A stretch of 64,000 nucleotides of DNA, taken from assembly GCA_035308165.1 (NCBI GenBank), contig DATGHC010000080.1, positions 62,001 through 126,000 on the forward strand, given 5' to 3'. Source of the stretch: DASTCZ01 sp035308165. GTDB taxonomy: Bacteria; Acidobacteriota; Terriglobia; Acidiferrales; UBA7541. This document shows, piece after piece, positions 25,081-34,570 of the stretch; positions within the stretch are counted from its first letter, which is position 1; each line of letters begins with the position of its first letter. The position numbers and the translations under genes are program-made. Under the pieces are notes generated by a model. The model was not told where the DNA came from. It worked only from the letters and a program-made list of their open reading frames with translations, and searched no databases.

Positions 25081-26610
25081 TTATTTCACTCTTATCAGCA
25101 CCACTCCATGAATTGGCACAGGAGCAGAAAATCCCTCGCTCGATGCACTCAAGTCGGAGTGCGCCCAAAGATCGCGGACACTCGGTTTTCTTCCCGTGAT
25201 GCCCAGGCTGCTCCAACTCACCGTCATGGTTTGAATTTGGTCGGTGCGGTTAAAAAGGCCGACCGCCGTATATCCGTTGTGTAGCGGCCGCGAAACCACG
25301 GTCGGCAACGAGTCGGGCGCCGAAAGCAGTTTAACGGGCTTACCGTCCGGGTCCTGGTCAACGGCGATCACCTCGCTGTTGGTCAGAATCACTTTCGTCT
25401 CGTCGGCCATCGACCGCACATCGTTCCCCGAAAGAAGGGGTGCCGCCAGCAGCGACCACAAACTCATGTGCGTTCGGTACTCATCGTTGGTCATGCCACC
25501 GTTTCCAATTTCAAGCATATCGGGATCATTCCAGTGGCCCACTTTGATGTAAGGAGATATATCAAACTGGCGGAAGCCAATGCGCTCCATCGAGCGCCAG
25601 TTGTCGCTGATGTCGCCGGTGGTGCGCCACAAGTTGCCGCCAACCTTCCCGCCCCAGGTCCAAACATTATTTACCCCATACTGGCAGAGGCTGAATACAA
25701 TCGGGCGCCCGGTTTTCAAAAGCGCGTCGCCCATTTTTTGATAAACGGCTTGCTCTTCTTCGTCTTTGTAAATTCGGCTGGCGCTGCACCAATCGTATTT
25801 CAAGTAATCGAATCCCCACGCCGCATAAGTATTGGCGTCCTGCTGTTCGTGTCCGTAACTGCCCTCGTACCCCGCGCAAGTCTTTGGCCCCGGCGAGGAA
25901 TAAATTCCAATTTTCAGCCCTTTGGAATGCACGTAATCCGCCAGCGCCTTCATATCCGGAAATTTTGTGTTGCTGGTTATATTTCCGTTCGCGTCGCGCG
26001 GGCCTTCCCAGGTGTCGTCAATGTTCACGTAGATGTATCCGGCCTTTTTCATCCCGCTGGCGACCATCCCATCCGCGATGGCGCGCACGGTCGCATCGTC
26101 CACTTTGCCCGCGAACTTATTCCAACTGTTCCACCCCATCGGAGGAGTCCGCGCCAGCATGTTATCCGGAACGTCATGCAGATCGGGCAAGGGAAGCCGC
26201 GCGGGGGGCCGGCTGTGCTCCAGCGTCCCCTTGACGGGATCGCGGCCCTGGGCTTGAGAAGTGAAATCAAATTTGTCGCCCTCGAGCGAGCCATCATAAG
26301 TAACGGTCCGGGTCTGCGGCGGATTGCCGAACGTAAATGAAATTACGAAATGCAATTTGCCGTCATGAAATGTCCCGTCGGTGAAAGGTACTTCACGCGT
26401 ACCCTGAACCGACTTGCCGCTGACCTTGTCGCCATCCTGCTTCAAGTCAAAAAATGATTCGCGAAAATTCCCGTCCCCCGTGGGCACACGAAAAACCCAG
26501 AACCCGGTGATGTCGCTCTGCGCGCGCGAATGGGAAGCGAGTAAGAGCAGCAGGGAAGAAAGCGTCGCGGCAATGAGCAAAAAGTGCAACGTGCGATTCA
26601 GCAGCTTCAT
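25081..26610 (-). CDS. secreted GH27 alpha-galactosidase (or related exo-glycosidase)
   Basis: A 509-residue exported glycoside hydrolase. The signal peptide is residues 1-30. An N-terminal beta-rich domain (~33-135, ITGFWVFRVPTGDG ... GTLEHSRPP) of unknown role precedes the (beta/alpha)8 GH27 barrel starting at RTPPMGWNSWNKF. The nucleophile is Asp273 in YLKYDWC and the acid/base is Asp333 in WRTTGDISDNW; WNDPDMLEIGNGGMT is also conserved. A C-terminal antiparallel beta domain completes it. GGAGGAAC precedes the ATG. The gene is divergent from a GH127 gene, which suggests joint degradation of plant arabinogalactan- or galactomannan-type glycans. GH27 also contains N-acetylgalactosaminidases and arabinopyranosidases, so specificity is inferred. 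Confidence 0.92.
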   Translation of the reverse strand: MKLLNRTLHFLLIAATLSSLLLLLASHSRAQSDITGFWVFRVPTGDGNFRESFFDLKQDGDKVSGKSVQGTREVPFTDGTFHDGKLHFVISFTFGNPPQTRTVTYDGSLEGDKFDFTSQAQGRDPVKGTLEHSRPPARLPLPDLHDVPDNMLARTPPMGWNSWNKFAGKVDDATVRAIADGMVASGMKKAGYIYVNIDDTWEGPRDANGNITSNTKFPDMKALADYVHSKGLKIGIYSSPGPKTCAGYEGSYGHEQQDANTYAAWGFDYLKYDWCSASRIYKDEEEQAVYQKMGDALLKTGRPIVFSLCQYGVNNVWTWGGKVGGNLWRTTGDISDNWRSMERIGFRQFDISPYIKVGHWNDPDMLEIGNGGMTNDEYRTHMSLWSLLAAPLLSGNDVRSMADETKVILTNSEVIAVDQDPDGKPVKLLSAPDSLPTVVSRPLHNGYTAVGLFNRTDQIQTMTVSWSSLGITGRKPSVRDLWAHSDLSASSEGFSAPVPIHGVVLIRVK

Positions 26611-26702
26611 TGAATTTGTTCCTCCAAGTGCTATGGCTAATACAACAATCCTCGCTCAGAGTCAAAGCCTCCGTAGAGCCTGAATCGCCCTGTTGGCGCT
26701 GG

Positions 26703-26716
26703 TGTAAGCGTTTGCA
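26703..26716. promoter_or_regulatory. LacI-family operator between GH27 and GH127 genes
   Basis: TGTAAGCGTTTGCA fits the LacI/CcpA-type pattern TGNAANCGNTTNCA at every fixed position, with the central CG that this family recognises. It lies 9 bp upstream of the -35 box of the GH127 promoter and in the common regulatory region of both glycosidase genes. The cognate regulator is not in the window. Confidence 0.65.
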
Positions 26717-26724
26717 AGGACTCT

Positions 26725-26753
26725 TTGACGCCGGGCCTTGCCTGGGTTATAAG
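26725..26753 (+). promoter_or_regulatory. sigma-70-type promoter of the GH127 gene
   Basis: TTGACG at 26725-26730 and TATAAG at 26748-26753 with 17 bp between them. The distance to the GTG start at 26792 is about 38 bp, which is normal for a short leader. Confidence 0.7.
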
Positions 26754-26791
26754 CCTGCATAGGTAATCTTGGATTGGTTGGGAGGTGGTTC

Positions 26792-29248
26792 GTGACGAAG
26801 GCTCCGCGTAAATGGATTTTGCCGGCTCTCGCCGGCTCGCTGCTCTGCGCCGCGGCAATGGTCACCAACCTCGGCGCGGTCTCGCCCGCCGTCGCGCCAT
26901 TAAAGGACTATCCGGTTCGTCCCGTGCCCTTTACCTCCGTGCACTTCAACGATGCATTCTGGGCGCCGCGCATCGAAACCAATCGCAAAGTCACCATCCC
27001 GTTTGCTTTCCAGAAGTGCGAGGAGACCGGCCGTGTGGACAACTTCGAGCGTGCGGCCATGGCCCTGCGCGGAGAAGCGTTCACCAATAAGAAGGCGCCC
27101 GGCTACCCGTTCGACGACACGGATATCTACAAGGTGATTGAAGGCGCTTCGTACGCCCTCAGCGTTCAGCCCGACCCGCAACTCGACGCCTACGTGGACG
27201 GCCTCATCTCCAAAATTGCCGCGGCTCAAGAGAAGGATGGCTATCTCTACACCGCGCGTGATATCGACCCAACGAATCCTCACCCCTGGGCCGGGAAAGA
27301 GCGCTGGGTCAATGAGAAGATCAACAGCCATGAACTGTATGATTTGGGTCATCTTTACGAAGCCGCGGTCGCGCATTATCAGGCAACCGGGAAGCGCACG
27401 CTCCTCGACGTGGCGTTGAAGAGCGCGAACTTGCTCGATCAGACTTTCGGCCCCGGTAAATTGTCCATCTGGCCCGGACACCAAATCACGGAAATGGGTC
27501 TCGCCAAACTTTACCGCGTGACGGGAGATCCGCGCTATCTGGGTCTGGCGAAGTTCATGCTCGACGAACGAGGGCCCGACGGCTCGCAGGGCTCCGGCCG
27601 CAATTACAATCAGTCGCAAGCGAAGGTTGTGGACCAGACCGAAGCAGTGGGGCACGCCGTCCGCGCAACCTATATGTATTCCGGAATGGCCGACGTCGCA
27701 GCCCTCACCGGCGACACCGCCTATGTGAACGCCATCGACAAAATCTGGGAGAATGTAGCTTCCAAGAAACTTTACATCACCGGTGGTATCGGCGCCTCAG
27801 GCGCCGGAGAAGCCTTCGGCGCAAATTACGAGCTGCCGAACATGACCGCGTACAACGAAACCTGCGCGGCGGTGGGAAATGATTTCTGGAATCACCGGCT
27901 TTTTTTGCTTCACGGAGATGCAAAATATATCGATGTGATGGAGCGCACTCTCTACAACGGACTCATTTCCGGCGTTTCGCTCGACGGAAAACTCTTTTTC
28001 TATCCAAATCCTCTTGAATCGAACGGCCAGCATGCGCGCAGCCCATGGTTCGGTGTGGCCTGTTGCCCGGGCAACATCACGCGCTTCCTGGCCTCCGTTC
28101 CCGGTTACGTCTACGCGCAAGCCGGAGGGACGCTCTACGTGAATTTGTTTGTGGGCAGCACCGCCCAAATCAAAATGGACGGTGGCCGCACAGTGGGCAT
28201 CACTCAGGAAACCAAATATCCGTGGGACGGCGCGGTGAGAATGACCGTCAATCCCGATCAAGAGGGCAAGCTGGCAATCAATGTCCGAATCCCGGGATGG
28301 GCGCGCAACGAACCTGTTGCCAGCGACCTTTACACCTTTTCGGCTGCTTCCACCGAGCCGGTCGTGCTCAAGGTCAACGGGAAATCTGTCCCCATTAAAA
28401 TTGACAAGGGCTATGTGAGCCTGGATCGCAAGTGGAAAAAAGGAGATGTGATTGACTTGAATTTGCCCATGCCCGTCCGCAGAATTCTGGCCAACTCTCA
28501 AGTCGCCGCGGATCGCGGACGTATCGCGTTACAGCGCGGCCCAATCGTGTATGCCGCGGAGTGGCCCGACAATCCCAACGGAAAAGTTCGGAATATTTTG
28601 CTGCCGGATTCAGCAGTTTTCACGACGGAATATCGCCCCGACTTCCTGGGAGGCGTGTCAGTTGTGAAGTCGAAAGCCCTGGGACTCGCATATGATGCCC
28701 AGGGAAACTTGGTCAAGAGCGAGCAGGATTTTACGGCCATTCCCTACGCCACTTGGGCAAATCGTGGCCGCGGCCAAATGATTGTCTGGATTCCCGACAC
28801 TGAAGCGAACGCCAAGCCCACTCCCTGGCCGACAATTGCGACCACTAGTAAACTCACCACTTCGGGCAGAAAGCCTGCACGAGCAATCAATGACGGTGAA
28901 GAACCCACCGCCTCAAACGATCCGACATCCTATTTCGATTGGTGGCCAACGAAAGGCACTTCGGAGTGGGCCGAATACGCGTTCGCGCAACCGGCCACGA
29001 TTTCAGAAACACAAGTCTACTGGTTTGACGATACGGGCCGCGGAGAGGTTCGCGTGCCCGCATTATGGCGCGTCCTTTACAAGGATGGCGACCAGTGGAA
29101 GGCCGTGGAAACCGACGGCCCCTATGGGGTGGAGAAGGACAAGTACAACAAAGTTTCTTTCAAGCCGGTGACCACCAGCGGGCTGCGCCTCGAAGTGGTG
29201 ATGCAACCGGCGTGGTCGGCCGGCATTCAGAAGTGGAAAGTGAAATAA
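26792..29248 (+). CDS. secreted GH127 beta-L-arabinofuranosidase-type hydrolase
   Basis: An 818-residue exported enzyme of the GH127/DUF1680 group, releasing beta-L-arabinofuranose or related residues. The signal peptide is residues ~1-35, then an (alpha/alpha)6 barrel. The zinc-thiolate site known from HypBA1 is present: Glu356 and Cys358 in NETCAAVGN, and Cys424/Cys425 in ACCPGN, one of the latter being the nucleophile. Beta-sandwich domains follow. The last ~130 residues (SEWAEYAFAQPATISETQVYWFDD) resemble an F5/8-type carbohydrate-binding module. The start is GTG at 26792, 3 bases after GGGAGGTGG; a TTG at 26774 is in frame but lacks such a site. Promoter and LacI-type operator lie just upstream. 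Confidence 0.92.
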   Translation: MTKAPRKWILPALAGSLLCAAAMVTNLGAVSPAVAPLKDYPVRPVPFTSVHFNDAFWAPRIETNRKVTIPFAFQKCEETGRVDNFERAAMALRGEAFTNKKAPGYPFDDTDIYKVIEGASYALSVQPDPQLDAYVDGLISKIAAAQEKDGYLYTARDIDPTNPHPWAGKERWVNEKINSHELYDLGHLYEAAVAHYQATGKRTLLDVALKSANLLDQTFGPGKLSIWPGHQITEMGLAKLYRVTGDPRYLGLAKFMLDERGPDGSQGSGRNYNQSQAKVVDQTEAVGHAVRATYMYSGMADVAALTGDTAYVNAIDKIWENVASKKLYITGGIGASGAGEAFGANYELPNMTAYNETCAAVGNDFWNHRLFLLHGDAKYIDVMERTLYNGLISGVSLDGKLFFYPNPLESNGQHARSPWFGVACCPGNITRFLASVPGYVYAQAGGTLYVNLFVGSTAQIKMDGGRTVGITQETKYPWDGAVRMTVNPDQEGKLAINVRIPGWARNEPVASDLYTFSAASTEPVVLKVNGKSVPIKIDKGYVSLDRKWKKGDVIDLNLPMPVRRILANSQVAADRGRIALQRGPIVYAAEWPDNPNGKVRNILLPDSAVFTTEYRPDFLGGVSVVKSKALGLAYDAQGNLVKSEQDFTAIPYATWANRGRGQMIVWIPDTEANAKPTPWPTIATTSKLTTSGRKPARAINDGEEPTASNDPTSYFDWWPTKGTSEWAEYAFAQPATISETQVYWFDDTGRGEVRVPALWRVLYKDGDQWKAVETDGPYGVEKDKYNKVSFKPVTTSGLRLEVVMQPAWSAGIQKWKVK

Positions 29249-29351
29249 CGTCCTCCGGGCCATTTCCAAGGGCGTTGGTGCCGTTGGCGATCACAAAGAC
29301 TGAACGATTAGGTCGGCCTCGTGGATGAAATTCTTCTCGAATTCTCAGTTA

Positions 29352-30683
29352 TTAAAGCGGCGACCATTCGTAAGGAAATAGCTTGCCCGCCGCTAAACCA
29401 TCGAGCTTTATGCCAGCTAGCTCAGCCGCCCGCGCCAGGACGGGATCCTCACCGCCGGCAAGTTGTGATGGAGTCGGCAGGATAATTTCGTCTGGAGTGA
29501 CGCCCGTTTTCTCCAGACTCTTACCGTCAGACATGATCAAGTCGGCTTCCGTAACAAAGGCTCCGAAGGAAACCAGGGTATTTACGCCTGCAGAGAAACG
29601 ATAAAATCGAGCCTCCATCACGCTACCGGAACTATGGTCACCAAGGACTGTTCCGCGATGCTCAAGCTGTATGACCCGTGCGAAGAGTTCGGCCGTCGAG
29701 CCGGAATTGCTATCAACGAGCACAATCAAATTCCCTGTGAAAATATTCTTGCCGACGGTCCTGGCCATTTGCGGTTTCTTGTCTTTTCGCCCAACCCGCA
29801 CGGCAACTTGCACATCTCGGTCGAAGAAACTTCCGATCATGTGCTCAAGCACATCCATCGATCCGCCCGGATTGCCGCGAAGGTCAAGGATCAATGTAGC
29901 GTGTTTCCGCGCCAGGCCAATCAAATAATCAATGCGGCTATCGAGGTACAAAAACTGAGGCATCTTCCAAATCATCACATCCTCTCGCTCCACGTAGCGG
30001 TTCCGCCATATGCTCCGCTCATTATCCATTTCACTCTTAAGATCTTGGCGTTCGATATGAGTCGTCAGATTCCAGAGTTCTCTACCTTCTAGGTATTTTG
30101 TGAGAACCCGCTCTTTGCGAACTGTTCCGGAGGGATCCCGCAGCGTAAATTCGCTCGCGCGTTTGGGCGCGAGCTGGTAAAGATAGTATTCCAGTTGCCA
30201 GAGATCCTTGCGATTTATTCCAAATCCATCGAGCGTCATCACCTGGTCTCCCGGATGGAGCTTCTTCGCGGCATCAGATTCCGGCCGCACGTGGGTAATA
30301 AAGCAGGCGTCCCCAAACATTTGCATCTTGTATGCGCGTTGCGCCTGGTAAATCGGCGTCGGCGGAATGAAACATGTATGGGGATCATCCAGGCCGGACA
30401 GAAAAGCGGCGACAGTTCGGAAGGCATCGCCGAGCGTTTCCGCCTTGATAAGCTTCTCCTTGTATGTTTTGTAACGGGCATCGATATCCAGGCCGTGATA
30501 CGCCGGGTCGTAATAGTTCTTCTTCACTGCATCTCGAAGGTTTATGAGCATGACTTCAGTGTCGGCGCGCTGGGAATCAGTGATTTTCTGTAGCTGGTCC
30601 TGCCCCTGCGCCCTCAAGCGGATTACTACTCCAGCAGCAATTCCAAGGAAAATCGCGATGGCCGCAAATATTCGGAGTTTCAT
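29352..30683 (-). CDS. S41-family (C-terminal processing type) peptidase
   Basis: A 443-residue membrane-anchored or exported serine protease. The N-terminal hydrophobic segment is residues 5-22, followed by the tail-recognition helical region (VKKNYYDPAYHGLD). A PDZ-like part (HPGDQVMTLDGFGI) precedes the S41 catalytic core: LILDLRGNPGGSMD, IVLVDSNSGSTAELFARV with the nucleophile Ser in SGSTAE, and a late KTGVTPDEIILPT typical of CTP enzymes. GGAGGTAACC lies directly before the ATG. It probably trims or degrades envelope proteins. It is unusual in that the classical catalytic lysine region is not obvious by eye. Confidence 0.87.
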   Translation of the reverse strand: MKLRIFAAIAIFLGIAAGVVIRLRAQGQDQLQKITDSQRADTEVMLINLRDAVKKNYYDPAYHGLDIDARYKTYKEKLIKAETLGDAFRTVAAFLSGLDDPHTCFIPPTPIYQAQRAYKMQMFGDACFITHVRPESDAAKKLHPGDQVMTLDGFGINRKDLWQLEYYLYQLAPKRASEFTLRDPSGTVRKERVLTKYLEGRELWNLTTHIERQDLKSEMDNERSIWRNRYVEREDVMIWKMPQFLYLDSRIDYLIGLARKHATLILDLRGNPGGSMDVLEHMIGSFFDRDVQVAVRVGRKDKKPQMARTVGKNIFTGNLIVLVDSNSGSTAELFARVIQLEHRGTVLGDHSSGSVMEARFYRFSAGVNTLVSFGAFVTEADLIMSDGKSLEKTGVTPDEIILPTPSQLAGGEDPVLARAAELAGIKLDGLAAGKLFPYEWSPL

Positions 30684-30851
30684 AGGTTACCTCCGAGAAT
30701 ATGTAAGAGCCAAGAAAGTTCAGTCGAAGGCAATTCTACCCGTAAAATCTGCGGGATTGTACATTAGAGTATCTTGGCTCGATCCCTCGCCGGCTCCCTG
30801 CGCCGTGTCTGCAAAAAGTTTTTCGTGTAATATGTTGTGAACAATTTTTGC

Positions 30852-30926
30852 AGGGGCGTAGCTCAGTGGCAGAGCAGCGGCCTTTTAAGCCGTTGGTCGT
30901 GGGTTCGACCCCCACCGCCCCTACCA
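30852..30926 (+). tRNA. tRNA-Lys (anticodon UUU)
   Basis: A full cloverleaf can be drawn: acceptor AGGGGCG/CGCCCCT (30852-30858 with 30916-30922), D arm GCTC...GAGC and anticodon arm GCGGC-CTTTTAA-GCCGT with anticodon TTT at 30884-30886. The T arm is GTGGG-TTCGACC-CCCAC, with discriminator A and an encoded CCA at 30924-30926. Its 3' end is the sequence duplicated at 47744-47768. Confidence 0.95.
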
Positions 30927-31095
30927 AGTCATTCATAATGTAGCGTTTGTTTCCGCGTTGGACATCAATTGGACTAACCCAAGGTCTCGAGACGAGCTTG
31001 CTCTGGTAGCAAATTCGTTGTGTCCGGGTCGGTCAAAGCATATGATGTGCGCGCTCGACGTCATCACGAGTGGTTTCCCACCGAGGAGGAAAAAC

Positions 31096-33054
31096 GTGCA
31101 ATTCAAATTTCTCCGCCCCACGTTTCTGTTGCTGGCAGGAATTTCAGGGGCCGCAGGCATGGCGCAGGCGCAGGGGCGAGGAGCTCGCCTGGATGACGCT
31201 ACAGTCGCCAAGCGGAATGCGACCGAGCAGGAGCTGGAATCAATTGCGATTATCGACCGCAAGGTGATGGTTCCTATGCGCGACGGGAAGCGCATGGCAA
31301 CCGACATCTACCGCCCGAAGGACACATCGAAGAAATATCCCGTGATCTTCGTCCGCACGCCTTACAACTTCAATTATTGGGACGTCGCGAACGGCGTGCC
31401 GCGCGATATGAGTGCGGAGTTGGATGCCGTCAAACGAGGCTATGCCTACGTGGAAATGAACGAGCGCGGACATTTCTTCTCGGAGGGAAACTACGACATC
31501 CTTGGGCCCCCGCTTTCGGATGGCGATGACGCAATCTCGTGGATCGCCGAACAGGCTTGGTCCAACGGCAAGGTGGGTACCATTGGATGTTCCTCGACAG
31601 CGGAATGGCAATTGGGGGTCGCCTCGCTTGGGAATAAGGCCTACGCGGCCATGATCCCTGAGAGCTTTGGTGCCGGAGTGGGGCGCGTGGGCCCCTATTA
31701 CGAGCAGGGAAATTGGTATCGCGGCGGGGCCGTCCAGATGCTCTTCATCACCTGGATATACGGGGAGCAAAACCAGGTGAGACCGATGTTTCCTCCGAAC
31801 ACTTCACAGGAGGATTTGATTCGCGAATCGAAGGCGTTCGATCTTGCGCAGCATTTGCCGCCTGTGGATTGGGCGAAGGCGCTCAGCCACCTCCCTGAGA
31901 AGGACATACTGAGGGCAGTTGACGCGCCACATGGAATATTTGCCGACAAGATGCCGGTAGCCACCGGCGGCGCCATGATCGAGCGAACGCCGAATGACCC
32001 GGCCTGGTATCGCGGCGGATTGTGGCATGACAACATGAAGGTCAACGTCCCGGGACTCTGGTTCATGACCTGGTACGACGTATCGGTGAGCCCGAACCTG
32101 GCCGCCTATAATTTTGTGCGGAAGACGGCGAGCCCGGAGGTCGGCAACGAACAATACGTAATCATCGCGCCGACTCTCCATTGCGGCTATAAGCGAGCAA
32201 CCGAGAATACTGTGGTCGGGGAGCGCAGCATGGGCGACGCCCGATTCGATTACGACTCGCTCACCTACGGCTGGTTTGATTATTTCCTGAAGGGAGAAAA
32301 TAATCACATCCTCGAGAACACTCCGAAAGTCCGCTACTACACGATGGGGATCAACAAGTGGCAGACATCGGATACATGGCCGCCGAAGGGCGCCGAGCCT
32401 ATGAAGCTGTTTCTTTCGAGCGGCGGTCGAGCGAACACTCTCAGCGGTGATGGCGCGCTAGCAACATCCGCTCCTTCGCCGGACAGTCCAGACAGCTTCG
32501 CATACGATCCAATGAATCCAGTGCCATCCTATGGCGGCAATGTGTGTTGCACGGGAAATGCGGTGACCGGCGGCGCGATGGACCAACGCAAGATGGAGGC
32601 GCGGCCGGACATCCTGGTGTACACGTCCGCCCCGCTCAAGGAGGGAATCGAAGTGAGCGGGCCGATTAGCGTGACGCTTTACGTTTCGTCAGATGCGAAA
32701 GATACAGATTTCACGGTGAAAGTGATTGATGTGGCGCCTGATGGGCCGGCGTACAACTTGGACGAGACGATTCAACGAGTACGCTATCGAGATGGGTACG
32801 ACAAACCCGAAGTTTGGATGGAGCCGGGGAAGGTTTACAAAGTTGAGCTGCAGCCCATGAATACGAGCAACTACTTTCCCGCCGGTCACCAAATCCGAAT
32901 TGAGGTGTCGAGCAGCAACTTCCCACGCTTCGACCGGAACATGAACACAGGCGGCAAAAACTACGACGAGGTGCAAGGCGTCGTGGCTCACAACGCGGTG
33001 CATCACTCGAATCAGTACCCTTCGACGATTACGCTCACAGTCGTGAAGCACTAG
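31096..33054 (+). CDS. secreted CocE/NonD-family (X-Pro dipeptidyl-peptidase S15-type) hydrolase
   Basis: A 652-residue exported serine hydrolase. The signal peptide is MQFKFLRPTFLLLAGISGAAGMAQA. The alpha/beta hydrolase domain begins at VMVPMRDGKRMATDIYRPKD, the standard S15/CocE start, with the nucleophile Ser in GTIGCSSTAEW and a candidate histidine in APTLHCGYKRATE. The C-terminal jelly-roll domain (GIEVSGPISVTLYVSSDAKDTDF ... PAGHQIRIEVSSSNFPRFDRNMNTG) is the PepX_C type. The start is GTG 31096 with GGAGGA 5 bases upstream; no signal peptide results from the upstream extension to 30958. The family includes cocaine esterase, glutaryl-7-ACA acylase and acyl-peptidases; the substrate cannot be told. 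It is the first gene after tRNA-Lys. Confidence 0.92.
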   Translation: MQFKFLRPTFLLLAGISGAAGMAQAQGRGARLDDATVAKRNATEQELESIAIIDRKVMVPMRDGKRMATDIYRPKDTSKKYPVIFVRTPYNFNYWDVANGVPRDMSAELDAVKRGYAYVEMNERGHFFSEGNYDILGPPLSDGDDAISWIAEQAWSNGKVGTIGCSSTAEWQLGVASLGNKAYAAMIPESFGAGVGRVGPYYEQGNWYRGGAVQMLFITWIYGEQNQVRPMFPPNTSQEDLIRESKAFDLAQHLPPVDWAKALSHLPEKDILRAVDAPHGIFADKMPVATGGAMIERTPNDPAWYRGGLWHDNMKVNVPGLWFMTWYDVSVSPNLAAYNFVRKTASPEVGNEQYVIIAPTLHCGYKRATENTVVGERSMGDARFDYDSLTYGWFDYFLKGENNHILENTPKVRYYTMGINKWQTSDTWPPKGAEPMKLFLSSGGRANTLSGDGALATSAPSPDSPDSFAYDPMNPVPSYGGNVCCTGNAVTGGAMDQRKMEARPDILVYTSAPLKEGIEVSGPISVTLYVSSDAKDTDFTVKVIDVAPDGPAYNLDETIQRVRYRDGYDKPEVWMEPGKVYKVELQPMNTSNYFPAGHQIRIEVSSSNFPRFDRNMNTGGKNYDEVQGVVAHNAVHHSNQYPSTITLTVVKH

Positions 33055-33156
33055 GCTCTCAAAGGGCCCGATTTCATTCTCCTCGGAACCCGGGGTAGAC
33101 TTGAATGACAAATGTAAATGCTCGGAGAGATTTGCAGCCACACGAGGAGTTCTTCC

Positions 33157-33738
33157 ATGAAGCGATCAATGAGAATGCTCGCGGTAGCGCTCGGCCTGGC
33201 CACGTTCGTTGTCGGTGCAATTGCACAGGCGCCTGCCACTCCCGCGCCCCAGCAGGCGGCAACTCCGGCCATGCCGGCTGCCCGTCCGGCCGACGTATCT
33301 TCCCCAGACGCTATAATCGGCGCGCTTTACGATGTCATATCCGGCCCACCCGGCCAGAAGCGAGACTGGGACCGCTTCCGGTCGCTGTTCATTGCGGGTG
33401 CACGGCTGATTCCAGCCGGCACGCCGCGTGGCGGTGGCACCGGTCCGCGCGTGCTTACTCCCGACGACTACGCGACAGCGTCGGGCCCCAATCTTGAAAA
33501 AAACGGTTTCTTCGAAAAAGAAGTGGCCCGGCGCAGCGAGCGCTTCGGCGCAGTACTCCATGCGTTCAGCACCTACGAATCACGGCACACCGCGCAGGAC
33601 CCGTCACCGTTCGCTCGCGGGATCAACAGCATTCAATTGTATTGGGACGGCACGCGCTGGTGGGTTGTGACCGTGTACTGGCAAGCGGAAAGACCCGATA
33701 TGCCGCTCCCACAAGAGTTTCTACCCGGGGCAAAGTGA
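33157..33738 (+). CDS. exported hypothetical protein, NTF2-like
   Basis: A 193-residue protein with a signal peptide (MRMLAVALGLATFVVGAIAQ) and a Pro/Ala-rich spacer. The compact domain has helical SSPDAIIGALYDVISGPPGQKRDWDRFRSLF, then strands HAFSTYESRHT, SIQLYWDGTRWWVVTVYWQAERPD. The helix-strand order and the RWWVVTVYW ending resemble SnoaL/NTF2-like lumazine-type domains. GAGGAG lies 7 bases before ATG 33157. It follows the S15 hydrolase by 102 bp; partner or ligand unknown. Confidence 0.75.
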   Translation: MKRSMRMLAVALGLATFVVGAIAQAPATPAPQQAATPAMPAARPADVSSPDAIIGALYDVISGPPGQKRDWDRFRSLFIAGARLIPAGTPRGGGTGPRVLTPDDYATASGPNLEKNGFFEKEVARRSERFGAVLHAFSTYESRHTAQDPSPFARGINSIQLYWDGTRWWVVTVYWQAERPDMPLPQEFLPGAK

Positions 33739-33958
33739 ACGGCTAGCCCTCAGGCGTCGAATGGAATGGAGCCGGAAAGATCGTTGTTCTCTTTAATTGA
33801 CTCCATTCGGCTGCGCTCAGTGCAGGCGAGTCCATTTCCACAGACCGAACTTTTTGAGGAATTCCCGAATCTGTGCGAGCGGACGCAAAACTGCCGTGAG
33901 AATCCCAATCTCGCGGCCAAATATTTCACGCGCAACCTCTCGGAATCTTCGCAGTTTT

Positions 33959-34570
33959 CTACTTTGTCGATCCCGGCAAAGAACGATTTTGTGAGGTCGG
34001 CAGCGGAAGCCACATTCCGCACGATTTTGCGTTTTTTTCCATAAGCCACTTTACCCCGGGAAAACAACACAATCGCCGCTTTCCACAGGCAAGCATGTCG
34101 CACGCCTTCTCGATGCGGCGCCTGCGCGTTTCCAGTTGCTTGGCTGAGCATATCGAGAAAATCCAGTCCCGGCGCGCCATTGGTGTGATGTCCTCCCACC
34201 CCGCCTGCGCCAGGGGGGCGGCTGCAAGGGCATTGCGTAGATCTATTGGCACTCTGACCTCAGGTTCTTCTCCAGCGCGCGTAATCTCCACAGTTACAGC
34301 GTCTATAGCATCAGCACCCGCGGCATTGCGCATGGTCTTGTTAACCCTAAACCAGTGACTTCCCTTGCCGTTTGGTTCGAGAGCGGCTCGAAAAGGGAAG
34401 GCGTTGATCGCTCCTTCCACCATTGTCACGCCTCGTGAAGGAAGCTTCACACTCGCGTTCCTGGGCAGAGTCAGGATCCACGAGTCCCTCTTTTCGTTTT
34501 CCTTGGACCGAACCAACCTAGCGCTAAAGCAAATGGTTGACTTATTTTCTTTCAGCTTAGCAAGCTTCAT
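33959..34570 (-). CDS. DUF1905/YdeI (OmdA)-type protein, possibly frameshifted at the 3' end
   Basis: A 203-residue protein. The first ~95 residues are a DUF1905 beta-barrel-like domain (TICFSARLVRSK, SWILTLPRNASVKLPSRGVTMVEGAINAFPFRAALEPNGKGSHWFRVNK). The bacteriocin-protection YdeI/OmpD-associated helix region follows (VPIDLRNALAAAPLAQAGWEDITPMARRDWIFSI, KRRIEKACDMLACGKRRLCCF). After CCF the expected family ending is better matched in another minus-strand frame (SRGKVAYGKKRK), which continues below 34050; a one-base indel there would explain it. Family role is unclear; relatives are linked to peptide-antibiotic tolerance. Confidence 0.75.
   Translation of the reverse strand: MKLAKLKENKSTICFSARLVRSKENEKRDSWILTLPRNASVKLPSRGVTMVEGAINAFPFRAALEPNGKGSHWFRVNKTMRNAAGADAIDAVTVEITRAGEEPEVRVPIDLRNALAAAPLAQAGWEDITPMARRDWIFSICSAKQLETRRRRIEKACDMLACGKRRLCCFPGVKWLMEKNAKSCGMWLPLPTSQNRSLPGSTK

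Noticed and set aside
30736..30936. Small minus-strand protein beginning near MNDLVGAVGVEPTTNGL
   Set aside because: It is the translation of the antisense strand of tRNA-Lys; this phrase is a well-known false protein in databases.
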